From NCBI RefSeq assembly GCF_013284245.2, contig NZ_CP085876.1, positions 1,729,501 through 1,793,500 of the forward strand: DNA of 64,000 nucleotides. Direction: 5' to 3'. This stretch comes from Brevibacillus sp. DP1.3A (GTDB taxonomy: Bacteria > Bacillota > Bacilli > Brevibacillales > Brevibacillaceae). The translations under genes were made by a program, and so were the position numbers. Positions 44,604 to 54,173 of the stretch are shown here, piece by piece (position 1 is the first letter of the stretch; every line of letters begins with the position of its first letter). The notes beneath the pieces were generated by a model. That model had not been told where the DNA came from. It did no database searches and worked only from the letters and a program-made list of their open reading frames with translations.

Positions 44604-45680
44604 ATGAAGAAATGGCATTATCCTTTACTTGCTTCCGTTCTATCAATCGCGTTTTTAGCAGGATGTGGACAAGCACCAGGGTCACAACCAAACACACAAA
44701 CTTCCACAAAGGAAAGTACAACCGCCTCAGGAGAGATTACGGTTTATACGGCGCTGGAGGATGACCAGATCAAAACCTATTTGGAATCCTTCAAAGCGAA
44801 ATATCCAGATGTAAAGGTCAATATCGTCCGCGATTCTACAGGAATCATCACAGCAAAGCTACTGGCGGAAAAAGACAATCCACAAGCAGACGTCGTATGG
44901 GGAACAGCAGCGACAAGCCTGCTTGTACTCGAACAGCAAGGCATGCTCGAAAGGTATTCGCCGAAAGGAATCGAGAAGGTATCCCCGGAGTTTAAGGATT
45001 CCAAAGAACCTGCAAGCTGGGTAGGAATCGACGCGTGGGAGACAGCGGTCGCGGTCAATACAAAAGAGCTAGAAAAACGCAATTTGCCGATCCCGCGCTC
45101 ATATGAAGACCTGATCAAGCCAGAGTACAAAGGATTGATCGTGATGCCAAATCCGGCGTCTTCTGGAACTGGGCTTCTCACCATCAACGGAATCATGCAA
45201 CTGAAAGGGGAGCAAGAAGGCTGGGCGTATCTCGACAAGCTGCATGAAAATATGGCGATCTACACGCATTCCGGCTCGAAGCCAGCGAAAATGGCCGCAT
45301 CCGGCGAATATCCAATCGGCATTTCCTTCGGCTACCGTTCGATTACTGAGAAGAAAAAAGGCGCACCCGTTGAAGTCGTCTTCCCAACAGAAGGCTCGGG
45401 TTGGGATGTAGAGGCGAATGCCTTGATCAAAAAGAGTGAGATCAAGCCAGAATCCAAGCTGTTCTTGGACTGGGCCATCTCCGATGAAGTCATGAAAGCC
45501 TATAACCAAAACTTCGCCATCGTCAGTGTTAAGCAAGAAGGCGCGACACTCCCGGAAGGCTACGCAGTAGATCCGATCAAGCAATTAATCAAGCTCGACC
45601 TGAATCAAGCCGCACAAAATCGTGACAACGTCTTGGCGGAGTGGGAAAAACGATACGGGACCAAGAGTGAACCCAAGTAA
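44604..45680 (+). CDS. phnS: 2-Aminoethylphosphonate ABC transporter, solute-binding lipoprotein
   Basis: A 358-residue SBP of the iron/phosphonate type. The lipobox is [10 protein letters not shown], and the mature domain opens [20 protein letters not shown] and includes [23 protein letters not shown] 44604 has AGAGGAGAGG; the upstream ATG 44574 does not. Family assignment to phosphonate uptake rests mainly on the phnT, fused permease, phnX and phnW genes behind it. Confidence 0.85.
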   Translation: MKKWHYPLLASVLSIAFLAGCGQAPGSQPNTQTSTKESTTASGEITVYTALEDDQIKTYLESFKAKYPDVKVNIVRDSTGIITAKLLAEKDNPQADVVWGTAATSLLVLEQQGMLERYSPKGIEKVSPEFKDSKEPASWVGIDAWETAVAVNTKELEKRNLPIPRSYEDLIKPEYKGLIVMPNPASSGTGLLTINGIMQLKGEQEGWAYLDKLHENMAIYTHSGSKPAKMAASGEYPIGISFGYRSITEKKKGAPVEVVFPTEGSGWDVEANALIKKSEIKPESKLFLDWAISDEVMKAYNQNFAIVSVKQEGATLPEGYAVDPIKQLIKLDLNQAAQNRDNVLAEWEKRYGTKSEPK

Positions 45681-45697
45681 GCAGCGAGGAGAACAGC

Positions 45698-46747
45698 ATG
45701 ACACAATCCTATCTATCCATTCAAGGGGTCAGTAAACGCTTTGGTTTGTTTGCCGCATTGGAGCACATTTCCATCGAAATTGACGAGAATGAATTTGTTT
45801 GTCTACTCGGTCCCAGTGGCTGCGGTAAAACGACATTACTGAGAATGCTGGCTGGATTGGAACAGCCGACGACAGGCAAGATGATCCTGGGAGGCAGGGA
45901 GATTACTTCCCTGCCACCAGCAAAACGAAACATTGCGATGATGTTCCAATCGTACGCATTGTTTCCCAATTTGACGGCTGCCGAAAATATTGCCTTTGGC
46001 CTGCAAGAAAAGAAGCTAGGGAAAAAAGAGATCGCAGCCAAAGTAGAAGAGGCGCTAGACATGGTTGATTTGTCTCATGCCGCCGCCAAATATCCCAGCC
46101 AGCTCTCAGGCGGTCAACAGCAGCGAATTGCCTTGGCGAGAGCGATTTCTCTATCGCCGGATGTCTTGCTTTTAGATGAACCACTATCCGCATTGGATGC
46201 AAAAGTAAGACAAAAGCTGCGCCGGGAGATTCGGCGTTTGCATGAGCAGTACGGCATGACAACAGTGATGGTCACGCATGACCAAGATGAGGCATTGACC
46301 ATGGCAGACAAGATCGTCGTCATGGATCACGGCGAGGTCGTTCAGGTAGGCACACCCGAGGAGATCTATAACACCCCAGCCACTCCGTTTGTTGCTGATT
46401 TTATCGGAGCGATCAACTTTTTTGAGTACAGTCGCTTTGAGAATGAGCAATCTGATCCGAATCGCTTACTTGCGATCAGACCGGAGCATGTGCGGATTTT
46501 GCAGCAAGAATCCGAATGCGCCATACCTGCGACGATTTCCGAGATAGAATTTCGCGGTGCTTTTTACCGAATCTTTCTAGCGTGGCAAGAGGAAGGCCAG
46601 ATAAAAAAAGAGCTTCTGACAATCGATTTGATAGCGGCCGAGGCACAAAGAATTGGGATTGCCCGAGGCAAAAAGGTGTGGCTGGAGTTTCCGTTGGAGA
46701 ATTTGCTGACCTTTGAGCATGCGCCAGCCATAGAGGAACAGGGGTGA
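45698..46747 (+). CDS. phnT: 2-Aminoethylphosphonate ABC transporter ATPase
   Basis: A 349-residue ABC ATPase with Walker A GPSGCGKTT (about 39), signature LSGGQQQRIALARAI, Walker B VLLLDEPLSALD and H-loop VTHDQ. A C-terminal TOBE-like domain (about 245-340) is typical of the PotA/FbpC/PhnT group. It begins 17 bases after phnS, with GAGGAG upstream. Confidence 0.9.
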   Translation: MTQSYLSIQGVSKRFGLFAALEHISIEIDENEFVCLLGPSGCGKTTLLRMLAGLEQPTTGKMILGGREITSLPPAKRNIAMMFQSYALFPNLTAAENIAFGLQEKKLGKKEIAAKVEEALDMVDLSHAAAKYPSQLSGGQQQRIALARAISLSPDVLLLDEPLSALDAKVRQKLRREIRRLHEQYGMTTVMVTHDQDEALTMADKIVVMDHGEVVQVGTPEEIYNTPATPFVADFIGAINFFEYSRFENEQSDPNRLLAIRPEHVRILQQESECAIPATISEIEFRGAFYRIFLAWQEEGQIKKELLTIDLIAAEAQRIGIARGKKVWLEFPLENLLTFEHAPAIEEQG

Positions 46748-48462
46748 GCAGCATGAAGGAAATAACATCGCTCTTCGATGGAAAAGCCATGCAAAAGTGG
46801 TTCATCGCTCTCGTCGTACTTGGATTGTCAGCGAGTGTTCTGTTGCCACTAGGCCAGTTGTTTTCCAAAGCATTCTATAACAAGAACGGTCAGTTCATCG
46901 GCCTGGACAATTTCGTTACGTACTTTTCCACCCCAGCACTGGCAGGGTCACTGAATAATACCTTGTACATTTCTGCGATGACGACGCTGATCGCAGTCAC
47001 ACTCGCTTTTCTGTTCGCGTATGCCTTGACGCGCAGCGGGATTCGCGGAAAACGAGTCTTTCGGGCGATCGCGCTGTTGCCGCTGTTTGCGCCCACGATG
47101 ATGCACGGAATCGCCCTGACCTACCTCTTTGGGAATCAAGGGCTGGTGACGACGGGGATCTTCGGGTTGCTCCCGTTTCAATGGGACATCGATTTGTACG
47201 GCCAAGTGGGGATTATTTTGGCGGAGATCGTCTATGTTTTCCCGCAAGCGTATTTGATTCTCGCTGTTTCCCTTGCTTTTGCCGACTATCAGCTGTACGA
47301 AGCGGCGGATACGCTCGGGGCGAACCATTGGCGCAAATTTTTTGTAGTAACGATTCCTAGCGTGAAATACGGTATCGTCAGCGCCTGCTTTGTCTGTTTT
47401 ACTCTCTCGTTTACTGACTTCGGGGCACCAAAGGTTGTCGGCGGACAGTTTTCCGTAATGGCGACAGACGTCTACAAGCAGGTCATCGGTCAGCAAAATA
47501 TGACGATGGGAGCAACGGTTGGGCTGCTTTTGATCATTCCCGCTCTCGTGGCGTTTATCGTGGACCGGATTGTTGAGCGGAAGCAACACGCGGCTGTAAC
47601 AGCCAAGTCCAAACCGTATCGAATCAAGGAAAATCGTTTGCGCGACTTATTTTATTTCATTCTCTGTGTGAGCGTCAGCGGATTTTTGCTGCTTCTCATG
47701 GCTGCGGTGGTACTGGCTTCTTTCATCAAAGTATGGCCGTACAATCTGACTTTCGGCTTGGATCATTACGACTTTTCCAACGTAGCCGGAGAAGGGATCG
47801 AGCCACTGTGGAACAGTATTCTGGTCGCTTTGCTGACGGCAGTGATCGGGACGGCGGTCACGTTTATTACCGCCTACACCATTGAAAAATCCCAAGTGTG
47901 GAAGGGGCTTCGCCAAGCTGGATACTTCCTGTCGATTCTCCCCTTGGCATTGCCGGGGATGGTCATTGGACTAGCGTACATTTTCTTCTTCAATAATCCA
48001 TCAAATCCATTTCACGGCATGTACGGAACGATCTGGATTTTGATTTTGGCGAACGTCATTCATTTTTTCGCAGTTGGCTTCATTACAGCAACGAGCGCGT
48101 TGAAAAAGCTCGATCCCGAATTCGAGCAAGCGGCAGAGTCCATGGGGATCTCGCAGACAAAGCTATTGTGGCGCGTCACGATTCCCGTCTGTATGCCGGC
48201 GATTGTCGAAATGGTGGTGTACTTTTTCATCAACTCGATGGTGACGATTTCGGCGGTTGTTTTTCTGTACGCAGCGGATTTCAAGTTGGCATCTGTCTCC
48301 ATCATCAACATGGATGACGCAGGGGATGTGGCTCCGGCAGCAGCGATGTCGGTATTGATCGTTTTCCTCAACATCATCGCACGTGCTGGCGCAGAATGGA
48401 TCGCATCCAAACTTCGCAAGCGGACAACAGGGTCCTACCAAGAGAAAGGTCAGGTGGCATAA
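46744..48462 (+). CDS. 2-Aminoethylphosphonate ABC transporter permease, two fused permease units
   Basis: A 572-residue membrane protein in which two permease domains, each with about six TM segments and an EAA motif (YEAADTLGANHWRKFFVVTIP at about 180; FEQAAESMGISQTKLLWRVTIP at about 460), are fused. It corresponds to PhnU plus PhnV in systems that encode them separately. GTG 46744 overlaps the phnT stop; ATG 46753 is an alternative. Confidence 0.88.
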   Translation: MSSMKEITSLFDGKAMQKWFIALVVLGLSASVLLPLGQLFSKAFYNKNGQFIGLDNFVTYFSTPALAGSLNNTLYISAMTTLIAVTLAFLFAYALTRSGIRGKRVFRAIALLPLFAPTMMHGIALTYLFGNQGLVTTGIFGLLPFQWDIDLYGQVGIILAEIVYVFPQAYLILAVSLAFADYQLYEAADTLGANHWRKFFVVTIPSVKYGIVSACFVCFTLSFTDFGAPKVVGGQFSVMATDVYKQVIGQQNMTMGATVGLLLIIPALVAFIVDRIVERKQHAAVTAKSKPYRIKENRLRDLFYFILCVSVSGFLLLLMAAVVLASFIKVWPYNLTFGLDHYDFSNVAGEGIEPLWNSILVALLTAVIGTAVTFITAYTIEKSQVWKGLRQAGYFLSILPLALPGMVIGLAYIFFFNNPSNPFHGMYGTIWILILANVIHFFAVGFITATSALKKLDPEFEQAAESMGISQTKLLWRVTIPVCMPAIVEMVVYFFINSMVTISAVVFLYAADFKLASVSIINMDDAGDVAPAAAMSVLIVFLNIIARAGAEWIASKLRKRTTGSYQEKGQVA

Positions 48463-48465
48463 AGC

Positions 48466-49260
48466 ATGAAAGCAGTAGTATTTGATTGGGCAGGAACGAT
48501 GGTAGATTACGGATGTTTCGCTCCTTTAGCTGTCTTTTTGCAGGTGTTCAAAAACCGGGGGATTGAGCTGACAGCAGCAGAAGCGCGCGAACCGATGGGG
48601 ATGCTCAAGCGCGATCATATCCAGGCACTTTGCAAAATGGAGCGGGTAGCAGCGCTTTGGCAAGAGCGTTACGGTCGACTTCCGAATGAAGCGGATGTGG
48701 ACGAATTGTACGCTGACTTTGAACCGATGCTGATGGCGACGCTGCACGAGTACGCCACTCCTGTTCCGGGAGCAATTGAATTGGTAGGACGACTGCGCGA
48801 GCAAGGAATCAAAATCGGCTCGACCACAGGCTACACGAGAGAAATGATGAACGTCGTAGCGGCCTCAGCTAAACAACAGGGCTACGAGCCAGACGCACTG
48901 GTCACCCCGAGTGAAGTGCCTGCTGGACGTCCATATCCATGGATGTGCTATCAAAATGCGATCCTGCTGGATGTATATCCCATGAACGAGATGGTCAAAG
49001 TCGGTGATACGACAAGCGATATGAAAGAAGGAAGAAACGCCGGGATGTGGACCGTTGGTGTCCTGAAGGGTGGAAGCGAGCTCGGCTTGTCCTTGGAGGA
49101 AGTGATGAGTATGCCACAGGAAGAGCTGGATAAAAGGTTGGCTATCGCAACAGAACGACTGATGGCGGCGGGTGCGCACTACGTGATCGAGGAGATCGGA
49201 TGCTTGGATGAGGTGCTAAAAAACATCGAGATGCGTCATGCAGGAGGAGAGAGACCATGA
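48466..49260 (+). CDS. phnX: Phosphonoacetaldehyde hydrolase
   Basis: A 264-residue HAD-superfamily phosphonatase. The nucleophile loop is [12 protein letters not shown] (Asp at about 9), the Schiff-base Lys lies in [10 protein letters not shown] (about 52), and [12 protein letters not shown] carries the Mg-binding acids. It hydrolyses phosphonoacetaldehyde to acetaldehyde and phosphate, the second step after PhnW. It starts 3 bases after the permease stop and overlaps phnW by 4 bases. Confidence 0.95.
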   Translation: MKAVVFDWAGTMVDYGCFAPLAVFLQVFKNRGIELTAAEAREPMGMLKRDHIQALCKMERVAALWQERYGRLPNEADVDELYADFEPMLMATLHEYATPVPGAIELVGRLREQGIKIGSTTGYTREMMNVVAASAKQQGYEPDALVTPSEVPAGRPYPWMCYQNAILLDVYPMNEMVKVGDTTSDMKEGRNAGMWTVGVLKGGSELGLSLEEVMSMPQEELDKRLAIATERLMAAGAHYVIEEIGCLDEVLKNIEMRHAGGERP

Positions 49261-50375
49261 ATCAGACACGACCAACCGACAATTCGTACTTGTTGCTCAC
49301 CCCCGGACCATTAACCACTTCATCAACCGTACGCGAGGCAATGCTGCGGGACTGGTGCACCTGGGATCGGGATTACAATGAACTGGTACAGGAAATCCGC
49401 CAAAAGCTCGTCCGATTGGCAACCTCGCAGGTAGAGGAGTATACGAGCGTTTTGGTGCAAGGCAGCGGGACCTTTTGTGTGGAAGCGGTGGTGAGCAGTG
49501 CGATTCCCGCAGACGGCAAGCTGCTCGTCCTGACGAATGGCGCATATGGGGATCGGATCGTGGAAATGGCACAAGTCCATGGAATCGCGACGGAGGTAAT
49601 TGATTTTGGCGAAGTGACAAAAGCCGATGTAGAGGCAGTGGAGCAGAAACTAGCAGCGGATGCAACGATCACGCATGTGGCTGTCGTGCATTCAGAAACG
49701 ACTACCGGCATGCTCAATCCCATCAAAGAAATCGGTGAAGTCGCCAAGAAGTACGGAAAAGTCTATATCGTAGATGCGATGAGCAGCTTCGGTGGCATTC
49801 CGATGGATGCAGCAGAGCTCTCGATCGACTTCCTGATCTCAAGCGCAAACAAATGCATCCAAGGTGTGCCTGGCTTTGGTTTTGTCATTGCCAAAACTTC
49901 TGCGCTCATCAAATGCAAAGGGATTGCCCGTACGTTGTCCCTCGATTTGTACAGCCAGTGGAAGACGATGGAGGAGCAAAACGGAAAGTGGCGCTATACT
50001 TCTCCGACTCATGTCGTGCGAGCTTTTTATCAAGCACTGATAGAGCTTGAGGCAGAAGGGGGAGTTGAAAAACGCTACGAGCGTTACCAGCGAAATCAGC
50101 AGCTACTCGCAGAAGGCATGGAGCGCATTGGTTTTCGCATCCTGTTGCCAAAAGAATCGCAATCGCCCTTCATCACTTCCTTTTATTATCCCGAAAGCGA
50201 AGCATTCACCTTTGCACAGCTGTATGAGCGGTTAAAGCAGGCAGGCTTCGTCATTTATCCGGGCAAAATCTCGCAAGCGGACACGTTTCGGATTGGCAAT
50301 ATCGGAGAGGTTTACCCAGAGGATATCGAGAGATTAATCGCTGCTATGGAAAACAATCGTTTCTGGCTGGAGTAA
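49257..50375 (+). CDS. phnW: 2-Aminoethylphosphonate-pyruvate transaminase
   Basis: A 372-residue PLP fold-type I aminotransferase. It opens [19 protein letters not shown] and has [15 protein letters not shown], the PLP Asp in VDAMSSFGG and the PLP Lys in [12 protein letters not shown] (about 194). It transfers the amino group of 2-aminoethylphosphonate to pyruvate, giving phosphonoacetaldehyde for PhnX. The ATG overlaps the phnX end (ATGA), with GGAGG upstream. Confidence 0.95.
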   Translation: MNQTRPTDNSYLLLTPGPLTTSSTVREAMLRDWCTWDRDYNELVQEIRQKLVRLATSQVEEYTSVLVQGSGTFCVEAVVSSAIPADGKLLVLTNGAYGDRIVEMAQVHGIATEVIDFGEVTKADVEAVEQKLAADATITHVAVVHSETTTGMLNPIKEIGEVAKKYGKVYIVDAMSSFGGIPMDAAELSIDFLISSANKCIQGVPGFGFVIAKTSALIKCKGIARTLSLDLYSQWKTMEEQNGKWRYTSPTHVVRAFYQALIELEAEGGVEKRYERYQRNQQLLAEGMERIGFRILLPKESQSPFITSFYYPESEAFTFAQLYERLKQAGFVIYPGKISQADTFRIGNIGEVYPEDIERLIAAMENNRFWLE

Positions 50376-50394
50376 ATAAAGGGAGGCTATCGTG

Positions 50395-51558
50395 ATGAAA
50401 GTGTTTTGCTTGGGTGGAGCGGGAAATATTTGTCGAGAAGCTGTGCTCGATCTCGTGATGCATTCGGATTTTGAGCAGATCACGATCGGCGATTTTAATG
50501 AAGAAGAAGGTCGCAAGGTAGTCGAGTGGCTGAACGATCCACGCGTAGATTTTGTTCCGGTAAATGTACGCGATCATGCGGATACGGTCCAAAAAATGCG
50601 CGGTTACGACATCGTCATGGACGGAACCACGATCACGCTGAACGGCCTGTCTACTGCTGCGATTGCGGAGGCTGGCTGCCATGGCATCAATTTGAACGGT
50701 TTTGGGGAAGAAAACGCATCGGATGCGATCTTTCGCGACCATGGGAAGACTTGTCTGCCAGGCTTTGGCATGACGCCTGGACTGACCCAAATGATGGCGA
50801 TGCATGCAGCGAACCAGCTCGATGAAGTCGACGAAGTCCGCGTCAGCCACGGTTCCTTTCGCCCGATTGCCTTTTCCAAATCGATCACAGAGACGACGAC
50901 CTATGAGTATGATCCAGATTTGCCAGGGCGCGTCGTCTATGAAAATGGCGCATTCATTCAAGTCCCGCCATTTGCTCGCCCACGCGAAATAAAGCTTCCC
51001 GAGCCGTATGGAAAAACCATTCAGTACATCATTCCTCATGCAGAGACAAAAACGCTCGCACAGGCTTTGTCTCCAAAAGGGGTAAAGCTGATCGAGGTGC
51101 GGGGAACATGGCCGAAGCAAAACATGGAGCTGGTCAAAGCCCTCTATGATTATGGCTTTTTACGGAACGATCCCATCACGGTAGGCGAAACAAAGGTAGG
51201 AATCCTTGATTGTATCTCCCAATACCTCTACAATTCTAGGGAGGGAAAAGAGACGGAATTATACGGGTATTCTCTTCATGTCGAGGTGACAGGTACCAAG
51301 GACGGTTGCAAAGTAGGACACATCCTGTACCATACACATCCGGCATCTGACGGCTCTGTAGCTGACTGGGCTGGGCTGCGCGCCTATACCCGCAACGTAG
51401 GAATCCCGCTGGCGATTGCGACTGAGCAGATCGCAAAAGGAAACGTAAAAGCTATTGGCGTCATAACTCCAGAAGAAGCATTTGATCCGGCTGTGATTTT
51501 TCACGAGCTGGCAAAACGTCAGATTTACATCCATGGAGAGAAGATCGAAATGACGTAA
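50395..51558 (+). CDS. Saccharopine dehydrogenase-like oxidoreductase in the phosphonate operon
   Basis: A 387-residue protein with an N-terminal Rossmann fold (FCLGGAGNICREAVLDL, TIGDFNEEEGRKVV) and the C-terminal saccharopine-dehydrogenase domain (CLPGFGMTPGLTQMMAMHAA). Family members form or split secondary amines between an amino acid and an aldehyde or keto acid. I prefer ATG 50395 (GGGAGG 8 bases upstream) over GTG 50392. It lies 19 bases behind phnW and before the DeoR gene. This enzyme is not a known component of the PhnW/PhnX pathway. It may act on an N-substituted aminoethylphosphonate, or on the alanine or acetaldehyde produced; this is inference. Confidence 0.8.
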   Translation: MKVFCLGGAGNICREAVLDLVMHSDFEQITIGDFNEEEGRKVVEWLNDPRVDFVPVNVRDHADTVQKMRGYDIVMDGTTITLNGLSTAAIAEAGCHGINLNGFGEENASDAIFRDHGKTCLPGFGMTPGLTQMMAMHAANQLDEVDEVRVSHGSFRPIAFSKSITETTTYEYDPDLPGRVVYENGAFIQVPPFARPREIKLPEPYGKTIQYIIPHAETKTLAQALSPKGVKLIEVRGTWPKQNMELVKALYDYGFLRNDPITVGETKVGILDCISQYLYNSREGKETELYGYSLHVEVTGTKDGCKVGHILYHTHPASDGSVADWAGLRAYTRNVGIPLAIATEQIAKGNVKAIGVITPEEAFDPAVIFHELAKRQIYIHGEKIEMT

Positions 51559-51583
51559 AGTACGATATAGGGGGACATTCGTC

Positions 51584-52372
51584 GTGTCGTTGTTCGGGGA
51601 AGAGCGTAAGCAAATCATTTTGCAGTTGATCAATTCCAATGGCAAGGTGCGGACCAATGAACTGGTCGAAAAGCTGCAAGTCTCGTCTGAGTCGATCCGC
51701 AGGTATTTGGAAGAGCTGGAAGCGGAGAAAAAGCTGAAGCGGGTTTATGGCGGAGCCGTAAAGCTGACAGTGGAGCGCTCTGAGCCTTCTCATTTTGCCC
51801 GTGAAGTCTTGCGAGCGGAAGAAAAGAAACGGATTGGACGGTTGGCTGCAGACTTGGTGCAAGACAGCGATACCATTGTCATCGATGAAGGGACAACGCC
51901 TTTGAAAATGATCAGCTTTCTCGTGACGAAAAAAGATTTGACGATCCTCACTAGCTCGATCACAGCGCTGAATCGATTAATCGAGTACCAAAACAATGGA
52001 ATGCTTGCGGCAGACATCTATTTCCTAGGTGGAAAGGTGAGCGCCAAGCATCATCGGGTAAGCGGGACCTATGCAGAGAAGATGATGAAACAATTTTATG
52101 TGGACAAGGCGTTTATCGCGGCAGACGGCATCTTGCTCCATAAAGGCTTGACCTGCTATGAGCCGGATCGAACGGAACTCGCCCGTTGTTTCATCGAAAA
52201 TGCCAATGAAAGTATTGTGCTAGCGGACCACTCCAAGATCGGGGTAAGCACATTGTGCAAGATCGCAGACTTGGGAGAGGTCGACATCGTGATCAGCGAT
52301 ACGGCAGCACCAGCAGAATGGAATAAAGGACTCCAAGCAAAAAATGTAGCATGGATGGTAGCAGAGGAGTAG
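51584..52372 (+). CDS. DeoR-family transcriptional regulator
   Basis: A 262-residue regulator: the N-terminal winged helix is KQIILQLINSNGKVRTNELV then LQVSSESIRRYLEELE, and the C-terminal DeoRC sensor has VIDEGTTPLKM and KAFIAADGILLHKG. GTG 51584 is preceded by AGGGGG. As the last gene of the phosphonate operon it presumably controls the upstream genes; DeoR sensors usually bind phosphorylated metabolites. Confidence 0.88.
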   Translation: MSLFGEERKQIILQLINSNGKVRTNELVEKLQVSSESIRRYLEELEAEKKLKRVYGGAVKLTVERSEPSHFAREVLRAEEKKRIGRLAADLVQDSDTIVIDEGTTPLKMISFLVTKKDLTILTSSITALNRLIEYQNNGMLAADIYFLGGKVSAKHHRVSGTYAEKMMKQFYVDKAFIAADGILLHKGLTCYEPDRTELARCFIENANESIVLADHSKIGVSTLCKIADLGEVDIVISDTAAPAEWNKGLQAKNVAWMVAEE

Positions 52373-52379
52373 TAGTAAG

Positions 52380-52416
52380 CAGGCCAGCGATTCCCCACGA
52401 CAGGGAAGCTGGCCTG
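52380..52416. terminator. Hairpin between convergent genes
   Basis: CAGGCCAGC (52380-52388) pairs perfectly with GCTGGCCTG (52408-52416), followed by TTGGCTTT. It is shared by the DeoR gene (+) and the AraC-type gene (-). Confidence 0.8.
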
Positions 52417-52422
52417 TTGGCT

Positions 52423-54069
52423 TTAGGAAGAATGGCGCAGCAAAAGTGGCAGCATATGCAGCAATCTCTCTCTGGTAAGGGCAGCGCCATAATTCCATTT
52501 TTGCGCTTCTACAACATAGACATAGCCGTTCTGAACGGCAGGCAGACTGTGCCACCTATCACTTTGCATGAATGCGATGGTAGCCTGACGCGATTCGGGG
52601 TCTTCGGACAGCAGTATAAAGATCCGATCGCCTGCGTACAGGGGGATGTCCTCCTCTCGAATTTCAATAAAGCCGTAGCCAGCTTGCAATACTTCTTGAA
52701 TTTTATCCACAGGAGAAAAACCGTTTGGATGGTAGAGGGCGGAGGAAAGTCCTGAAGTGCCCATTACAAACAGTCGCCCGCCTTGCCCATGGATAAAGAC
52801 AGATGCAGTCTCACCCGGCACAAGCTCGGAACAGAGCTGATTCCACATAGCGGTAGCATTCGTGTGGTATTTCCTGAGCCATTCTCGCGCCTCGTTCTTT
52901 TTCCCCAGCCAGTCTCCCAGTGTATGCAACCGTTCCTCCAGCGAAGCAAATGAATTAAACGTGAGTGTTGGGGCAATCTGGCTCATCTGCTTGTATTTGT
53001 CTTCTTCTGCGTTTGCGAAAATGATCAGATCTGGCTTCAATGTCGTCAAATGATCATAGTCAACAGGAAAGGAGATATCGTGCATGTGTCTCACCCTGTC
53101 TCGATAGATCGTTCGTTCCATCCAGGTAAAATTCCCGCCGACGATATTTTCAACATGGAGCGCGAGCAAATCATTAAACGTCTCCCCAATATAAATGATG
53201 CGTTGTGGCTGAAGAGGGATCTCTACCTCATGCCCTGTCCAGTCCTGCACGAGCTCCATGCGGTGAGTCAGCCTGGAATATTGCCTTGGCGTGTAACCGG
53301 TCGTCTTTCGAAACCGACGATTGAAGTAATACTCATCCGTGAAGCCGACCTGCGAGGCGATGTCCCGCAATGAATCGTTCGAGCTTTTCAGGAGCTTTTT
53401 CGCATGATGAATACGCAGTGCGGTCAAATACTCCAAAGGCTTTTTACCCGTCAACTGGCGAAAGAGCAGCGTGTACTGCCACGACGGCACATTGGCCAGT
53501 TGTGCCAACTGCTTGACCGTCATGTTCTCTTGATAATTTTGTTGGATATAAGCAATGCTGTTCTCGACCTCTTTGCTCTTGCTAGGGATATGGTCAGGAG
53601 AGAGATTTTGCTCCAGCAAAAATCCGAGCAGCTTCTGGAACCGCAATTGCTGCCAAAAGCTGTCCATTTCAGAAGAAGTTGAACGGCCCAAGAGCAAAGC
53701 CTCACATAAGCGCAAGAGCCGGGCAGAAGGGTGAGCCGACAGCTCGATACGGCCATCAAGCAGTGCGTGTGGGTACGGTAGTGGTCTATTGTCTGCATCG
53801 AACTGAATGACGGTAAACGAGATTTGGTAGCAATCAATCGCGCTGTCGTACAAGGATTCGATAGCAAAAGGGGTAGACGGTAAAAGTAAAAAACACTTTC
53901 CTGCCAAAGGTGAAGTCGTTTGGTCGTCAATACGGAGGCTGCCGTAACCTTTTGTGAAGAAGAGCAGGGTATGGAAGGGAGTGGGTGAAGGACTAGCCGT
54001 CCGCTCTACTTTACACAACTGAAAATGAAGGGAACCGAGCGGGGGATGAGGTGGTATAGAGTGAAGCAT
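52423..54069 (-). CDS. AraC-family regulator with C-terminal siderophore-binding domain (Btr type)
   Basis: A 548-residue regulator. It has an N-terminal cupin-like region, an AraC double HTH (about 180-275; MTVKQLAQLANVPSWQYTLL, DIASQVGFTDEYYFNRRFRK), then a complete Fe-siderophore binding-protein domain (about 280-545; IPLQPQRIIYIGETFNDLLA). That domain closely matches the lipoprotein encoded just upstream at 54174-55160. In B. subtilis, Btr of this layout binds ferric siderophore and activates feuABC. ATG 54069 has AAAGGAGGG at an ideal distance. A Fur box overlaps the leader. Confidence 0.92.
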   Translation of the reverse strand: MLHSIPPHPPLGSLHFQLCKVERTASPSPTPFHTLLFFTKGYGSLRIDDQTTSPLAGKCFLLLPSTPFAIESLYDSAIDCYQISFTVIQFDADNRPLPYPHALLDGRIELSAHPSARLLRLCEALLLGRSTSSEMDSFWQQLRFQKLLGFLLEQNLSPDHIPSKSKEVENSIAYIQQNYQENMTVKQLAQLANVPSWQYTLLFRQLTGKKPLEYLTALRIHHAKKLLKSSNDSLRDIASQVGFTDEYYFNRRFRKTTGYTPRQYSRLTHRMELVQDWTGHEVEIPLQPQRIIYIGETFNDLLALHVENIVGGNFTWMERTIYRDRVRHMHDISFPVDYDHLTTLKPDLIIFANAEEDKYKQMSQIAPTLTFNSFASLEERLHTLGDWLGKKNEAREWLRKYHTNATAMWNQLCSELVPGETASVFIHGQGGRLFVMGTSGLSSALYHPNGFSPVDKIQEVLQAGYGFIEIREEDIPLYAGDRIFILLSEDPESRQATIAFMQSDRWHSLPAVQNGYVYVVEAQKWNYGAALTRERLLHMLPLLLRHSS

Positions 54070-54089
54070 CGGTTGTGCCCTCCTTTTTA

Positions 54090-54104
54090 TGAGAATCATT
54101 ATCA
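54090..54104. promoter_or_regulatory. Fur box upstream of the AraC-type regulator gene
   Basis: TGAGAATCATTATCA matches the 7-1-7 Fur consensus (TGATAATNATTATCA) at all but one position. It lies 21 bases before the minus-strand start. Confidence 0.8.
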
Positions 54105-54122
54105 TTCGTTCTATCCATCGTA

Positions 54123-54164
54123 TACAAAAGAAAGAAGCTTTTCAATCATTGTTGAAAAGCTTCT
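54123..54164 (-). terminator. Terminator of the siderophore-binding lipoprotein gene
   Basis: AGAAGCTTTTCAA pairs perfectly with TTGAAAAGCTTCT. On the minus strand the stem is followed by TTCTTTTG. Confidence 0.87.
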
Positions 54165-54173
54165 CCTATTTCA

